A stretch of DNA of 64,000 bases from Tretioscincus oriximinensis (GCA_022410635.1 JAJVDF010000001.1:12356464-12420463); one strand, 5' to 3'. Counted from the stretch's first letter, positions 35,201 to 47,640 are shown. Notes: generated from the sequence alone by a model not told the origin. A program made the numbers and translations.

Positions 35201-38200
35201 ACCGCATTTGCATTAAAATTTTGCTACATCAACACTTTTTCAAGATCAAAACCTCATGAAGGCAGGCCTTTTTCCAGTCACATGATAACTACAGGGGAAA
35301 AACCTACTTCTTAATTAGCTTGGCCTGTGAATTATTCCAATTATGCAGACATTTTGCACCTTTAGTTCAGTGATCACATGAAAATCATTGTGAGTGAATG
35401 CACCCTCATGCCACTTTGCATTCTATACTTACTATATCCTAATAACCTTTTATCATTCTCACTTGACTCTTCCCAATTATTTATATGCAGCTCCTGGAGG
35501 GAGAAGAAAAGAGTGGAGATATCCTTGAAGAGTTTCCAGGGACAGGAAGCAAGAAAATAACCTTCAATAAAAATGGATTTTTGAAAGAGGGGCAGAAGGT
35601 GAGAACTTCAGTCCTATGTGCCAATAACCTCACTTAGCATTCATCCTCCTGTGGAAATATATATCGCAAAGGAGCATCATTTTCATTCCAGGGATCAATA
35701 GTAAACATGAATTTTCATTACAATTTTTCATTTTTCCACCCTGCCCAACACTCCCCATGTTTTCTCAGTTAAATAGGGCTACTGCTAAATTTAAAATGCA
35801 CAGTTAGATATCTTTCACTTCCTTACAGTCATCTCTACTATCTTAGTCCCCGCCATCAGTAGCCTCCACAAGTGTATGCTTGTTGTAGAGATTACACATG
35901 GGTCAGAAAAAGCATTCCAAATCAGGGACACAGTGGATAATGTATTCTGGGCTGGTGACGACCTCCTTAAAATCAGTTCTGACTCAGACCAGACCCCAGG
36001 GAACAAAGGTTTCTCAGTTTCAAAGTTATAGGCTAGGAACAATTTGTTGTGCCTCTAGAAGTGGAACAGTTTACCCCACTGTAAACTGGAGGGTTAGTTT
36101 ACAGTGGAAGTGGGATAGATACCAGACAGGGAGACACTTTTGGATCATCAACACTATTCTGCAAGGAGACAATCTGGCTAATGTGGGAACTATTTTGGAT
36201 TTCCACTAGAGATCCTTGGGGTACAGATTTGGGGCCTAGAAACAGACCGTGTATGGACCATTTAGCCCTTGCAGGTACAGAAGACTGTGGAGCACAGGAG
36301 GTGAGGTCCTTCCATGTTGTTTAAGGCTGTTTAAGCTCTACCGTTGTAGCAATTATCTAGCAATTTAGGCTGCACCCTTCCACAATGCAGTCCTAAGTAA
36401 ACATCTACCACTGTAGGCCATAAGTGGTTACCCTTCCAAGACCAATAAGCATCTAGCATAGTTTGAAGAGACCCTCTGGGTTGCCTTCTGTAAGAATAAG
36501 CCATTTGGATAACTTTCTGCAACTTATGGTGTGATTTAGCCAGGTTTATTTCTCTTTTTAATTAAAGTACATAGGCATGTTCAAGCACTAGAAAAATGCC
36601 ATGTAAAAAGAATGTTAATTAATTATACAATCCCATTAAAACAGTCTTTTTATGGATTTAATGAAAAGTCTAGTTGCAACTGTTTAAAATGGGAAGGATT
36701 ATTTCAGCCAATGAAGATATTGATGCTGCCTGCATAAATTCAGGAATTTAAAACAAAACAAAGTGTTGCAAAGCTGAATACACACACAGTAGGTAAAAGT
36801 CTCAACTAAGCTTCCTTCTCTAGTTTAAATCTTAAATGTGTTCAGGATCTCTTTGACATACTAGCATTTGCATGCCAATGTCTTAATCAACATTAAAGAT
36901 CAGAATAAGCCCTTTGAAATTCTATACAATGACTTTTAATATGGATTAAAAGTGGCATTATATCCAACCAGTGCATTATGTTTTGGAGTGTTGCAATAAT
37001 GGAATGACTCTGATAGAATGCTCCATTTGCATTGCATGATGCTAATCAGACCAGAAATTCCAGTGGTCACAATTAAAAGTGTAGCTCTCNTATTCCCAAG
37101 TACTGGAGGACACATTTCAATGGCATTTCATAGGATACTGACAAAATGTGTCTCCCAGAACTTCCTAGGGTAGGATCTTTTGTTCCTAATCCTCAGAAGC
37201 ACCAGAGCATAGACTGTTGCTTACACCTTTCCATGATCAGAATCAGTCACAGGCCCATTGTTTCTGATTATATGCATCTCAATGNACATATGCCCATTAG
37301 CAGGCTTACAAAATGTAGATCATACTCCTCCACCTCCCACTCTGTGAGAAAGAAACCAGAGAGGAAGCTATCAAGAAACTCAAAGAGGAAGGGAAATGGG
37401 AATTGAATGCTAGCACTAGCTAGTGCTAAGCAAACCCAATGAGAAGCAACCTAGGAAGCCAAGAGAAAGAGAGGTCAGTGAACTCTATTTCTGCAAAACA
37501 ATTCCATGGAGATCTTTTAAGTCGGTGTTATTTCTTCCACTTATATTTCACCATGATCCCTGTAGCCTTTCTTGACAGTACTAGGCTAGGAAAGCTGAAT
37601 AAGGAGACTATGAGAAAGCGTTTTACATTTCCCTGGGTCTTCTTGGGCATTTGTTACACATTATTTTCCACCAGAGCTTTGCTTCGCACTGTCTTCTCCC
37701 AGACCTAAGCGTTGGCAGTTTAAAAATTGGCATTTGGGTTGCTGTCACACATATAGCTAAACACATCCATGAGGCTTGGGAATGAACGAAGTGCTGCAAA
37801 TTTCTGGTCAATCTGTTTTACTGCTATTCTAGGGTTTCTTTGAGTTAAAGCTGAGAGAAACATTCTTCAGTAAATCACAAAAAGATCCACCTGGAAGAGA
37901 AATCACCTTCTTCCCAAGAACTGTCATGAATCTTGGGCACCGTGCAATGAAAGTAATGGCACTCTTTTTATATATAAGAAGTGCAATATTATATGTGGTG
38001 TGGGTTCAGGAGCAGAATATGGATTTGGAATATGAAAGATTCCAGTTTCAATTTCTAGCATAGCATGCATCCGAGAGGCCCCAAGGCTAGGAAATTTTGT
38101 TCCTTGTCTTCAAAGGCAAGGGGATGCGGCCTCAAAGTCATGCCACATGACCTGGACTGAGGATAACTGCTGTTTGCACTGACGACACTGTCCCAAAGAC

Positions 38201-39177
38201 TGTGCATAGGCTGAACAGGATTAGCACCAATGATGCTGATCCAGATCATCAGCGACACTACAACCATGCAGTCTCAAAGATCACACAAACTTTGAGGCCA
38301 TATTCATAGGGTTGAGAATGTATCTCCCAGTTCCAAACATGTGCCTTCCATACCTCTCTCATGTCCTTAAAAGGTGTTCAGGATTATACCTTCCCTATGT
38401 CTCCATTTCCCTAGAGGACGACCCTCCTCTTATCCCTAGGTTTCATTAGAGGAAATACTTAGAGGTGACGTTCTTTCCAGTTCACTTCCACTCTCTTATG
38501 CCATGTGCCTTTTACTTTTACATAAAAATCACATATGCATTATAATGAGCAAAATAGTGAAGCAGGGAGGAGAATTTAANATGTACGAGCTAATTAAACA
38601 TGCGTACAAGCACACAACTTTGGAAGGCTTGTTATCATCATTCTGTAATAGCCTTCCCAAAGACGTTTGACTACAACTGTCAGTGAAGCTACAAGTCATG
38701 TGTTAACTCTTTAAAGCCACACCACAGCTCTGTTAACAGAAAACTCACCAACAGTTGCTCTTTCAACTATAGCAAATAANCCTATAAATTAAATTAAATG
38801 ATTTGTCATGTTTCCCAGGGCAATATACTATGAAAGCCAAAAATGAGCATTAGTTTGATGTGCACTTATATATACTTAACCTGTTTTTCTGACCATTTAA
38901 ACTATCTGGTATCCTTTCATTCTCTCATTATCACTTTCTTACTTTCACTGCTCCATACTATCAATCTTTAACAGACAGTGTCCAATTGAAAATCCTCTCT
39001 TTTGTTTTCATAGTTTGTAAAGACAGTCTTTTGCAAAAACACTTGCTTATTTCTCATATTCTGGATCACGAGGCACTTGTTTACTTCTAGGCCCAATTAA
39101 ATGGACCTGCCAATGATTCAGATTCAATATCCAGATTAATACTCCCTTAACCTGGATCTGAGCATAACTAATGCAGA
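35201..39177. other. 4-kb stretch without a recognised gene or repeat
   Basis: No repeat family recognised. It holds a 12-bp perfect hairpin at 36076-36087 and 36096-36107, and an 18-bp perfect palindrome at 37411-37428. Around 38630-38720 a degraded 'ccttcccaaagacgtttgac' + 'tacaactg' block may be an old palindromic MITE. AT-rich parts (36540-37060) could be conserved non-coding DNA, but that cannot be judged from one species. Confidence 0.45.
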
Positions 39178-39310
39178 TAGAGTAGTGATTAGAGTGTTGG
39201 ACTCACATCTGGTAGTTTCCCGGTTCGATTCTCCACTCCACCATGAAAGCCAACTGGGTGACCTTGGGCCAGTCACAGTTCTTTAGAACTCACAAGATTA
39301 TTTTAAAAAC
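39178..39310 (+). mobile_element. SINE family A, 5' part
   Basis: The tRNA head 'gtagtgattagagtgttgga' and B box 'ggttcgattctcc' are followed by 'ccaactgggtgaccttgggc' and 'cagtcacagttctttagaac'. The L2-like tail is missing or degraded, so this is a 3'-truncated or decayed copy. Confidence 0.8.
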
Positions 39311-39439
39311 AGCCTTGTCTCCCTCCCCTCTGGCAGGATAGAACTCAGGAAAAACTAAATACCCTGTAGAAATTTTTCGACCATCTTTTCAAAAATGAAA
39401 AGCACTTAATGATCTCAAAGTGAAACATTTAAGGAGCCN

Positions 39440-39640
39440 TTCTAATCAGGACAGAGTCCATCTAGTTCTATCATCCTCTCTCTGGGAATCTCTAGCAGAA
39501 GACAGAGATGAAACCTGCACCAGCTTTCAATTCATTACAAGTGACATTTAGAGGCAATTGTTCTGTTAGCCATTGATACACNTGTCCTCCATGAATTTGT
39601 CAATAAGAACATTTGATAGACCTCAGGGAACAAAATGCGA
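39440..39640 (-). mobile_element. CR1 LINE, 3'-region fragment
   Basis: 'gttagccattgatacacntg' then 'tcctccatgaatttgtcaat' is the complement of the CR1 'gacaaattcatggagga' segment. The left part is diverged 3' UTR. Confidence 0.7.
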
Positions 39641-39654
39641 GCATAGAAGGAAAT

Positions 39655-39680
39655 TTTATTTATTTATTTATTTTATTTCT
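39655..39680. repeat. (TTTA)n run
   Basis: A short tetranucleotide tract typical of LINE/SINE tails. No adjacent tail is identified with certainty. Confidence 0.7.
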
Positions 39681-40554
39681 TTACCTATAGAAAATGTTGC
39701 AAATGGCAGAATCATCCTTACATTTTCTGCTCCAGCAGGTCAGCAAAGCAGTGAACTCTCTGGGGAAAATAAATGAGTGAACTCTCTTTGGAAAATATGG
39801 CCTTGTTTGGTGAAGGGTCACCAACATAAGATCACATCAGATGTCACAGCATATATAAAGATGCTTCCTTAGGAACAGCATTACCAAGGAAAGAGAGAGA
39901 GAGAGACAGTGCATCATGAATCTCTTTGCTCATTAGAACCCCAAGTAGAACCATTCTACCCCAGAGGCATTGCACCTCCTCTTCTGTCACACCCTTAATT
40001 GCTAAGTGCCACAAGGGATGCTCTGGTACCAAGGGCTAAATGATTAGGAAGTGTGGAAATAGCACCACTGCCAAGCTTCCCATCTGTCAAGGGAGGAGAG
40101 GTGATTTTGAGCTTTTCCCAGAAGCATGAAACTGCCTGCAGGATCGATCCAAAGTGTCAGCTAGTCTACCATCCATATATTGTAATGTTCACTATGTGAG
40201 ATTGCCCCTAAGGCAAAAAATGACAGACAGACCCTGAGCTTTAGTGATTATCTAGATCTAGGGCCCTTTAATCTTGATAACACTTTATTTTTTACAGACA
40301 GGGAACCTTTCTGCAGTAAGCTCTATTTCAGGAGCTATCTTAGTACGTAAGTCCCTGCGAGGAACAGAGACTGGCCTTAGCAGGCATCGTGGCTGCTGCT
40401 CCTTCTCCTCCAGCAGGACAACTTTGCTGGGTGAAATATTGCTGGGGGAGAGAAGGGTGGGAGTACCCCNGCCTGTTTTTTCCATTTTGAAAGTTGAAAA
40501 CCCTAGTTCTACTGTTAAGCAAATTGTATCCTGATCTTGGACTCGAATAATGGC
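39681..40554. other. Unannotated non-coding DNA
   Basis: Nothing recognised. A short (ga)n run lies near 39890-39905. Confidence 0.5.
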
Positions 40555-40616
40555 AGATCTGGAACCTTTTTATGAAGGGCAGGATATAACTTCTGAAATA
40601 AATACATTGAATTAAG
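40555..40616 (+). mobile_element. L2-like 3'-terminus fragment
   Basis: 'tatgaagggcaggatataac' then 'ttctgaaataaatacattg' resembles the shared 'gggcgggatataaat' end. The parent family is unclear. Confidence 0.4.
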
Positions 40617-41403
40617 GGAGAGAGACTAGATATGGAAAGAGTTGTGAGGTCCAGAAAACATTTTGTCCTTGTTCTATTTCCTATAAGCTGAGTATATAGC
40701 CACCCTCTTCCATGACTTTATTCCTTTTCTTGTTTTATTCATTTTTCATTAGGACATTTTGCAAGCTGTCTTTTGATTCACTGTATTAGAATTGCAAACC
40801 GGTGGCAAACCATTTCTCCTTCACCATCTTTGTTTCAAATTTTGCATTGATTTCTCTGCATTGTTGGGCTTCTCAAGTTCTGCTCCACATTGATTTCAAC
40901 CAGCTTAAAGATTCCATTCCCAGGTGTGCTATGCTATCAATTATTTGGCAAGGATTCAAGAGTTTCTAACAGCCAAGAAAAATACCCAGGTGTCTATGAG
41001 GGAAGGAGACCTTGAGTTCAATTGTTGCCTGGACCAATCATGAAATGTGCTTTAAATATCAAGGCTTAGTCTTGGAATCTGTGCAATTCATAAAAAGGAT
41101 TGCTGTCTTTGGATACATATTGGGGGGGGGGGGGCGGCATCTACACTTAGATGTTGTGCCACACTAGCAGTCTACAAAGAAAGTCACTTCTGCATTGCAT
41201 TCTAGTTTATAGCTGTTCACATAACACCAGGTACTGGAATGTACCCTTNAAAATAAAATAAAAACAGAGATTGAGGTGCCCAGAACTGGATGCAGTACTC
41301 TAGATAACGTCTGTCCAAGATAGAGACCCTCANGAACAAAAACAAAAACACACCACGTCTCCCTTTAACAGGAATCAACCTCAAAGGGTAACCCTAAGTA
41401 TAC
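40617..41403. other. Unannotated non-coding DNA with a 13-G run
   Basis: A run of 13 G bases lies at 41122-41134. No gene or repeat family recognised. Confidence 0.5.
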
Positions 41404-41460
41404 AAGATTGTATACTGCTTAAACCAATTAAGGAAACACGTTAACATGACAGTATAATAC
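41404..41460 (+). mobile_element. Single end of the 'actgctcaaaacaattaagg' element
   Basis: 'tatactgcttaaaccaatta' then 'aggaaacacgttaacatgac' matches one arm of the palindrome at 47.99-48.07 kb. Only one arm is present here. Confidence 0.5.
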
Positions 41461-41558
41461 TAATTTATATTTATATTATAGCAATAGATATATTGAATTG
41501 TAGAATTAATAATCTAAATAATATACAGAAACTTAAAAGATTGTAAACAGAAGTAGAA

Positions 41559-41850
41559 GGTGATGATGAACTGGGTTCTTATACCCCACTTTTNACCTTT
41601 CAAAGGGACTCNAAGTGGCTTACAAGGGTATTTTGCCCAAAGGCTTACATTCTNACTTCCCCACTAGGCTGTGGTGGTTTCCATTTATCTACTTGCAGTC
41701 AGTAGCAATTTCTTGCAATTCTTGCTTTCGAACAGCTGGGTTGGCTAGAGCTACAGGCTAGGAGAAGGTGCTCACCCCTCCCCACGTCCAACACAAGGCT
41801 TCAAAACCTGATCTCCCAGATGAGAGACGGATTCCTTAGTGACTGAGTTG
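41559..41850 (-). mobile_element. SINE family B (tRNA head), nearly full length
   Basis: The left end 'ctgggttcttataccccact' and 'cctttcaaagggactc' is the complement of the family tail. The right end 'cttcaaaacctgatctccca' and 'gatgagagacggattcctta' is the complement of the tRNA-like B-box and head. The middle ('ctacttgcagtcagtagcaa', 'cttgcaattcttgctttcga') matches the 56-kb copy closely. Confidence 0.85.
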
Positions 41851-41879
41851 TTAGTTAAAAGTTACTTGGGGGCACAAAT

Positions 41880-42085
41880 AAGGAGTGAAACCATGAAACT
41901 AAAATTAAGAATTGTATTCCATATGTAGCCCCTCAGTATGGATTGAAAATGTACATATGTATGGGGGAGATAAATGAGGAGGGATGGGGATAAAAAGGGG
42001 GAAGCTTATAATACTGATGCATTGGAAACAAATCTTACAACGTTTTGTTTGGTATTGAAAACAATAAAGTGTTATAAACCACCAC
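41880..42085 (+). mobile_element. Probable L1 LINE 3' UTR fragment
   Basis: A purine-rich 'gggggagataaatgaggagg' segment is followed by 'tttggtattgaaaacaataa' plus ag. This resembles the G-rich 3' UTR and 'caataaa' end of the L1 at 2.96 kb. No coding sequence is preserved. Confidence 0.45.
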
Positions 42086-44179
42086 ACACCCCAAAAAGTC
42101 CTTTTTCGCTTCTGCACAACTAATTTTCTCCCATACTGTTTTCTTTTTTCTTAACCAGATGTGGGCCTTTAGATATTTCTCCTAATTAAATAGCATGCTG
42201 TTAATTCCAAGCCATTGTTCAAGCTTGTCCATCTACACAGGCTACTCCTGTATAAAGTTTTTTATATTTTACACAAAATAATCAAGTCCGTTGCTGGAAG
42301 AAAATACAACAGGCTCTAGAAAACTGTTATTTAAAAGGACTTGCACGTACATGAAAGATTAAAATACAAAACGTGGAAGGAAGGAGTCTCACAATAATAT
42401 ACAATTGTTTGTAAATTATTCACTAATGTAACAGATTTCTCGGTATGTTTACTTTCCTTCCTTTCTTCATTCATTTCCTCCTTTTCTTTCCTTCATTTGA
42501 TCCCCAACCACTGGCAAAACATTCAAAATTTCTTTCTTTCACTCAACATTCCTTAAAGGAGTCACATTTATTTCTCAAATTCAAAATNTCCCACCTCAGT
42601 AGAGCAAAGCCCAAAGTGACCTCCAGGGTGTCACTTAAGGTGCACTTCAACTGATGACTGGCCTATATAATGTGAATGAATTGACAGAAACCTAGAAACC
42701 TTTTATTATATATTAGAAATATATTCATCTGCAAACAGTGAGTCCCGATTCCTAGTTCGTGACCTACAAATCCATAAATGTGCAGGTTATGTAAAAACTG
42801 TCACATTTTGTCTTAGGAAATATTAAGCATGCTAAGTATTTTAGTTAAACATTTATCCTCCTCTTCTTGTCTTTAACTACAGTCAAAGTAAATCCCAAAG
42901 TTTGAAACATCTGATGTACTGCAGAAAGAATCAATAAGTTTTTCAATGTAAATAGGCAAGCTTATTCTGTCTGAATAATTTATTCAAAAAAGGGGAGGAT
43001 TTTTTTAAAAAATTATTGGTGCTAAGTATGAAGAGTCTTGTCCTTTGAAGAGCACCTCTAATTATGCACTCCTGCTTGCAAATGGCTGAATGAATTTATT
43101 ACTGTGGCAAAGATCTAGGAATATATGAACTTCTCCATGCACTAAAATGTCACTAGTGTAGCTTATATTGTAAATAGCCACTGACACACTGACTTCATTG
43201 TTAACGTAAGAACTGTAAGAGGCTATTAATTGCATTTCTGCTCAATCAGCAGTGAACAGTCTTACTANCATAACCCCAAACTGCTCTGCTGGCTTCAGCA
43301 GAAAGGATCAAAGTGCCAGAATGAGAATGGAAAAAAATGAATAGCAGAAGACCACTCATTGCACAACTTACCGGAAAAGTGCACTAAAGGGCCAGAGCCT
43401 CATTCTTCACCCAAGAGATGCTTTTCCTACTACTACTAGGGAGATGGTAGTTTAATGCTAGAATATCGTGCTAAACTATCGTAATCTGGACTAGCTAGTC
43501 TGAATAAAGCAACCATTTCCAAATTGCTCTGGACTAGAAAAGGGCCATTCACACAAGCTATGGAGCCAGTTTCCAAACCCTTCTGAAATGGGTCTGCTAT
43601 ACAAGATTATCTAGGTATGTACCCTTTCACAAAATTTCCTGGTTCAATCTAGCAGCCCAGAAACTATTAGACCTATGGAAACAGATCTACCAATATTCCA
43701 ATTTAAGGTCTGGTTTGCACTAAGTGTTATTCTGCCCTGGGAAGTTGTCTAAAGGAACTGCTGTCCACATGCTATTCTGAGCTAGCATAGGCCCTGTCAA
43801 GTCCAAATCAAGCCTAAATTTGGTCACCTAAATGGGGCTATGCTCTTTCTAATGTGGACTCAATAACCTACCAGGGAGTTTGGCCTTTCAGAAGGTTTTC
43901 CAAACATAGACAACCACTTCAAGGCTGTGAGCATTTTAAGGCCTAGTTTTGAATCTCCAGAACAGCTTCCTGGAGGACCTGCGATTAGAGGAGGATCACC
44001 TGCATTTTTGGAAGGGTTTGGTAACTATTCTCTTTAACTATCCAGACTGATTTTTTTCAGTTTTGACATTGCTGAGTTGGAGCTGCAGTCCTTTGATGAA
44101 TAATGTAACTGTCTAGATGTTTTATGATACATTAGTAATGAAGCCCACAAATGGTACCGTGGCAGTAGGGGACACACAT
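42086..44179. other. Unannotated non-coding DNA
   Basis: AT-rich. No gene or repeat family recognised. Parts such as 42800-43010 might be conserved non-coding sequence, which needs alignment to decide. Confidence 0.45.
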
Positions 44180-44400
44180 TCCCCTGGCTTGGGCCAATGC
44201 TGGGGAAAGCACTTGCCTACCCTAGCAGTACCCAAAGCAGAGGCAGATGTTGCCCTGGCTTGGGCCAATGCTGGGGAAGGGGCTCACCTTCCCCATCAAC
44301 AGCCCAAATGCCTGTCGGGAAAATACATGTCACCCTGGCTTGTGTCTGCAGTGGGGAATGTTTTCACCTCCCCAGTGGTGGCAGAAGTGATGCTGTGACT
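44180..44400. repeat. Diverged minisatellite, about three 71-80-bp units
   Basis: The anchor ccctggctt recurs at 44182, 44253 and 44333. Each is followed by a 'gccaatgctgggga' or 'tctgcagtgggga' block, 'cacctt/cacctc' with ccc, and a purine-rich half. Units one and two share 'ccctggcttgggccaatgct'. Unit three is more diverged. The region is GC-rich relative to its surroundings. Confidence 0.75.
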
Positions 44401-44541
44401 GCTGTGATGTTCACTGCCGCATGGAGCACACACATGCAGAGTGACATGGCGGGGGTGGGAGATCCGACCTCCATGTAGGGCACTTAACTGACAGTTTTTT
44501 CTGCCAATTAAGAACCCTAAAGATATTGCCGCAATGCTCCT

Positions 44542-44754
44542 TATTATAATACAATTTCAGAGAAATAGCCATGTTAGTCTAGTAGAAAGTCCAGCAAAGA
44601 GGCTAGTAGCTCTTAGAGACTAACAGTACAAAAGGAGGTGGCATAAGCTTTCATAGATGCAGAAGTAGACATGTCTTCAAAAACTTATGCCTCCTATTTT
44701 TCTGCCGTTAGTCTCTAAGTGCTACTAGCCCCTTTGCTGCACTATTATAATACA
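44542..44754. mobile_element. Snap-back SINE family E with exact 12-bp target duplication
   Basis: The 12-bp direct repeat tattataataca at 44542-44553 and 44743-44754 brackets a 189-bp insert. The left part is a minus-strand family E copy ending with the complement of 'agactaacatggctatttct'. The right part repeats about 75 bp of the same family in plus orientation ('gttagtctctaagtgctact'). The two form an inverted repeat with arms around 44592-44660 and 44675-44740. One target duplication around both halves means that they inserted as one molecule. Confidence 0.75.
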
Positions 44755-45724
44755 GATATGATGGAAGGGGCATTATAAAAAGAACATATCATCATCATCA
44801 GAGTACTGAAGAGAGAAGTACAAAAGAGCAATAGCCCTAGCAGTGGATCATTTCACAAGTAACTAGCAAAAGAACATAAAAATTTTGAGCTTGAGTTTCA
44901 GAAGCTGTGTCTGCTTGGTGTCTTAGCATAATGACTAGTTAAAATCAATTAAAGTAATCTTCACTATTTTATTTGGTTTGGAAGAGTAGTTGGTCAGATG
45001 ACTGAGAACTAACCCATGGTAGAGCTCATCTCCTTTAAAACAACAATATTCTTTTTTTCCATCTAAGCCCAGGACAGTGTCTCCTTCTGTTGGGTCTGCC
45101 ATGGTGGTTTAGGAAGGCAACAAAATGTCCAGGTATAGCATCCAGTGTACCCAAGTTCTGACCTTTGACATTTTATATGAAATTGCACAAAACTTATGTT
45201 CTCAAGGAAGGGTTCTTCCCACCCTTCATGTTACAAATTATTAAAAAGATATTTAGCTGCCACTCCATTCTATCTAAGAAGACAAAAAAACTCTTCCGCT
45301 TGAACTCACAGCAAATCCATCAGTGTCTGGCTACCGCCTGTCACTCGAGCATCATCCATCTCATTCATATTAAAGAGATATGACTCTGGAGTGCTCCTGT
45401 GCAAGAAGACATACATGTTTTTTTGTTTCTTTTTAAAATACTAACCAGGAAGTAAGACCTGGAGGAAAATACAGTTTGATAGCAAATTATTTGACAAGAG
45501 ACAATGCTAGATAGAATACTAATTTTTTTCTCCATTGTCCAAGAGAAAGACAGGCATTCTAATGGGCAAACATCTTACACAGCTAATCTCAGTCTGTAGT
45601 AAAGATTAATAATGCATGTCTCCAATATCAATGCAAACTCACTCTTTGTGACAAAGCCATTTTCCTTTTCTCTTATTAGAATCCCAAAGTAATGGCTAAC
45701 ATCCAATTCCTCTGTCTAAATCCT
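44755..45724. other. Unannotated non-coding DNA
   Basis: Nothing recognised. Confidence 0.5.
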
Positions 45725-46160
45725 ACACAACCCTCTTTATAAATCTAGGATAAGGCCACATTTGGAATATTGTCCACAGTTGTGATCACAAAATGTCAGA
45801 TAGAAAAATATGGAACTGGGAAAAGTGCAGAAAGGGACAACCAGAATAATCAGAGGGCAGGGATTGTTGATTCATGAAATCAGATTGCAATAACTAGGGA
45901 TCCTCAGCCTTGCAAGATGGTGCTAAAAGCTGACATGAATGAAATACATAAAACCATGCATGGTATGGAAAAGGTCGATACATAAAATAACATTTTCTCT
46001 TTCACAGAACACTAGAACTAGGGGTTGATCTATGAAGTTGATGAGCAGGAGAGTTAGGACAAATAAGGGAATGCATTTTTTTCACCCAGTGATTCATCAG
46101 TCTATGGAGGGGTGCTGATAACAACCAGCCTGGTTAGCTTTAAGAAAGGATTAGATAGAT
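45725..46160 (+). mobile_element. CR1 LINE, C-terminal coding end, interrupted at its 3' side
   Basis: 'ggataaggccacatttggaa' then 'tattgtccacagttgtgatc' corresponds to the LVRPHLEYC region. It continues with 'gtgcagaaagggacaaccag', 'catgcatggtatggaaaagg' and 'cctggttagctttaagaaag' in family order. It stops at 'gattagatagat', where a palindromic sequence begins. Stops and frameshifts are frequent. Confidence 0.8.
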
Positions 46161-46193
46161 GTCACTCCTCTCTCATTCTGTATACCATTCCCT

Positions 46194-46265
46194 ACAGAGT
46201 GTAAACCAGAACAGGAGACTGAGAAATCATGATTTCTCAGTATCCTGTTCTGGTCTACACTCTGT
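46194..46265. repeat. Near-perfect 72-bp palindrome
   Basis: Two 36-nt arms meet without a spacer at atca|tgat and differ at two positions. The flanks are still weakly symmetrical: 'actcctctctcattctgtat' on the left against the complement of 'gacagcatgaaagggagt' on the right. The whole 46161-46317 segment is bounded by tagatagat on both sides. It sits at the point where a CR1 copy breaks off. Confidence 0.85.
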
Positions 46266-46329
46266 CCTTTGTAGACAGCATGAAAGGGAGTAGGTCTCCC
46301 TCAGTCTGTTTCAGTACTAGATAGATTGA

Positions 46330-47479
46330 GCCAAGAATGGCAAGTGCAAAAAGAGGCATATACATATATTTCACCATTGGCATACACAGACTCAGGCCAT
46401 GTGCCTATGGGTTTTTCCTACATGAATGATAGCATCTTCAAGACACTTCAGGTGTACTTGATAATGGAGCTTCCGTTATCCTTCCGGGCCCCATCCAGGA
46501 AAAGCACTATTATGGCAGATTTCTTAGATTGCTGATGTTTTCCAGCATCAGCAGGACATTGCTACNTCCTCAATCAGCAGCTGCCTGCAGCCCTGGATTA
46601 TGCCACTGACATGTGAGGCTTTCATTCCCACAAGGAGTTGTGAGCCAGTCAGGACAGCAGATCACAGCTGGCTGACATGCGCAGTATCAACATCCTGGTT
46701 CATAACCCAATCCCTGGGGGGACTGGGTTATGTCGGTTTTTAATCCTCTTTCACGTTTTATTCCTCAATGTGCACTGAGCCTGAGAGATTGCAGTAAAAA
46801 ACACATACCACAAAGAAAAAAGCGCCAACAGGAAGGTATCATAAATCACATATAGAAGAAGCCATGAAACCCTAACTATGTCCCTGGCAAGACCTTGGAA
46901 TGAAAATTTAACCTTTGCTGCTCCTGGATCAAATTTGACCCTTTGAATCATGGCACTCTGCCACAAAACTGCAAAATTAAGAAAAGAAAAGAGGGGTATA
47001 GATTAAAAGAGTGTGTAATGTAACCTGAAGGTCACACTACCCTGAATAGTCCTTGAAGATAATTGGGTCTGAGCAATTCTTGCATTATTACTTGGCAGGA
47101 ATTATTCATGGCACTGAAATGATTGGGAAGAGTTCAGATAATGTATATTTCAGTTCAAAAAATCAGAAGCAAAAAAGGGAGGATCAGCTAAACACCTGAG
47201 GTAACGATGCTTCTACATATATTGCATTGTAATTGTGGTCAAGAAACGCTACAGTTCGGTAGCAACAAGTCATTTTCTGCATCAGTGGACTGTCAAAATA
47301 TTTTCTGGTCATGTATAAAATACAAAAAGGGTGGAAATGGATTGCTCAGNCAACTTGCCTCAAAAAACAGTATATTGAAAAATGACAAGCAAAAGGTTCT
47401 AAGTCCAGACCTTTGCTATCCTGGAACTCCCAAGGACAAAGTCTTCTTGCTATTATGCTGCACAGTCATTATTTATCAC
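46330..47479. other. Unannotated non-coding DNA
   Basis: Nothing recognised. Confidence 0.5.
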
Positions 47480-47640
47480 TTGCAGGGAGTCAAGAGCAAT
47501 TTTATGCTTGGAAATGTCCAAGAGCAATTGATGAGCAACTGTGTGTGACAGGATGCTGGACTACATTGACTATGGTCCAATCTAGCAGGGCAAATCTTGG
47601 AATGGATGCCTTCACAAAAGAGAGTCAGGTATATTCCTAA
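47480..47640 (+). mobile_element. CR1 LINE 3' end
   Basis: 'acttgcagggagtcaagagc', 'gtgtgtgacaggatgctgga' and 'atggtccaatctagcagggc' match the CR1 3' UTR. Confidence 0.7.
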
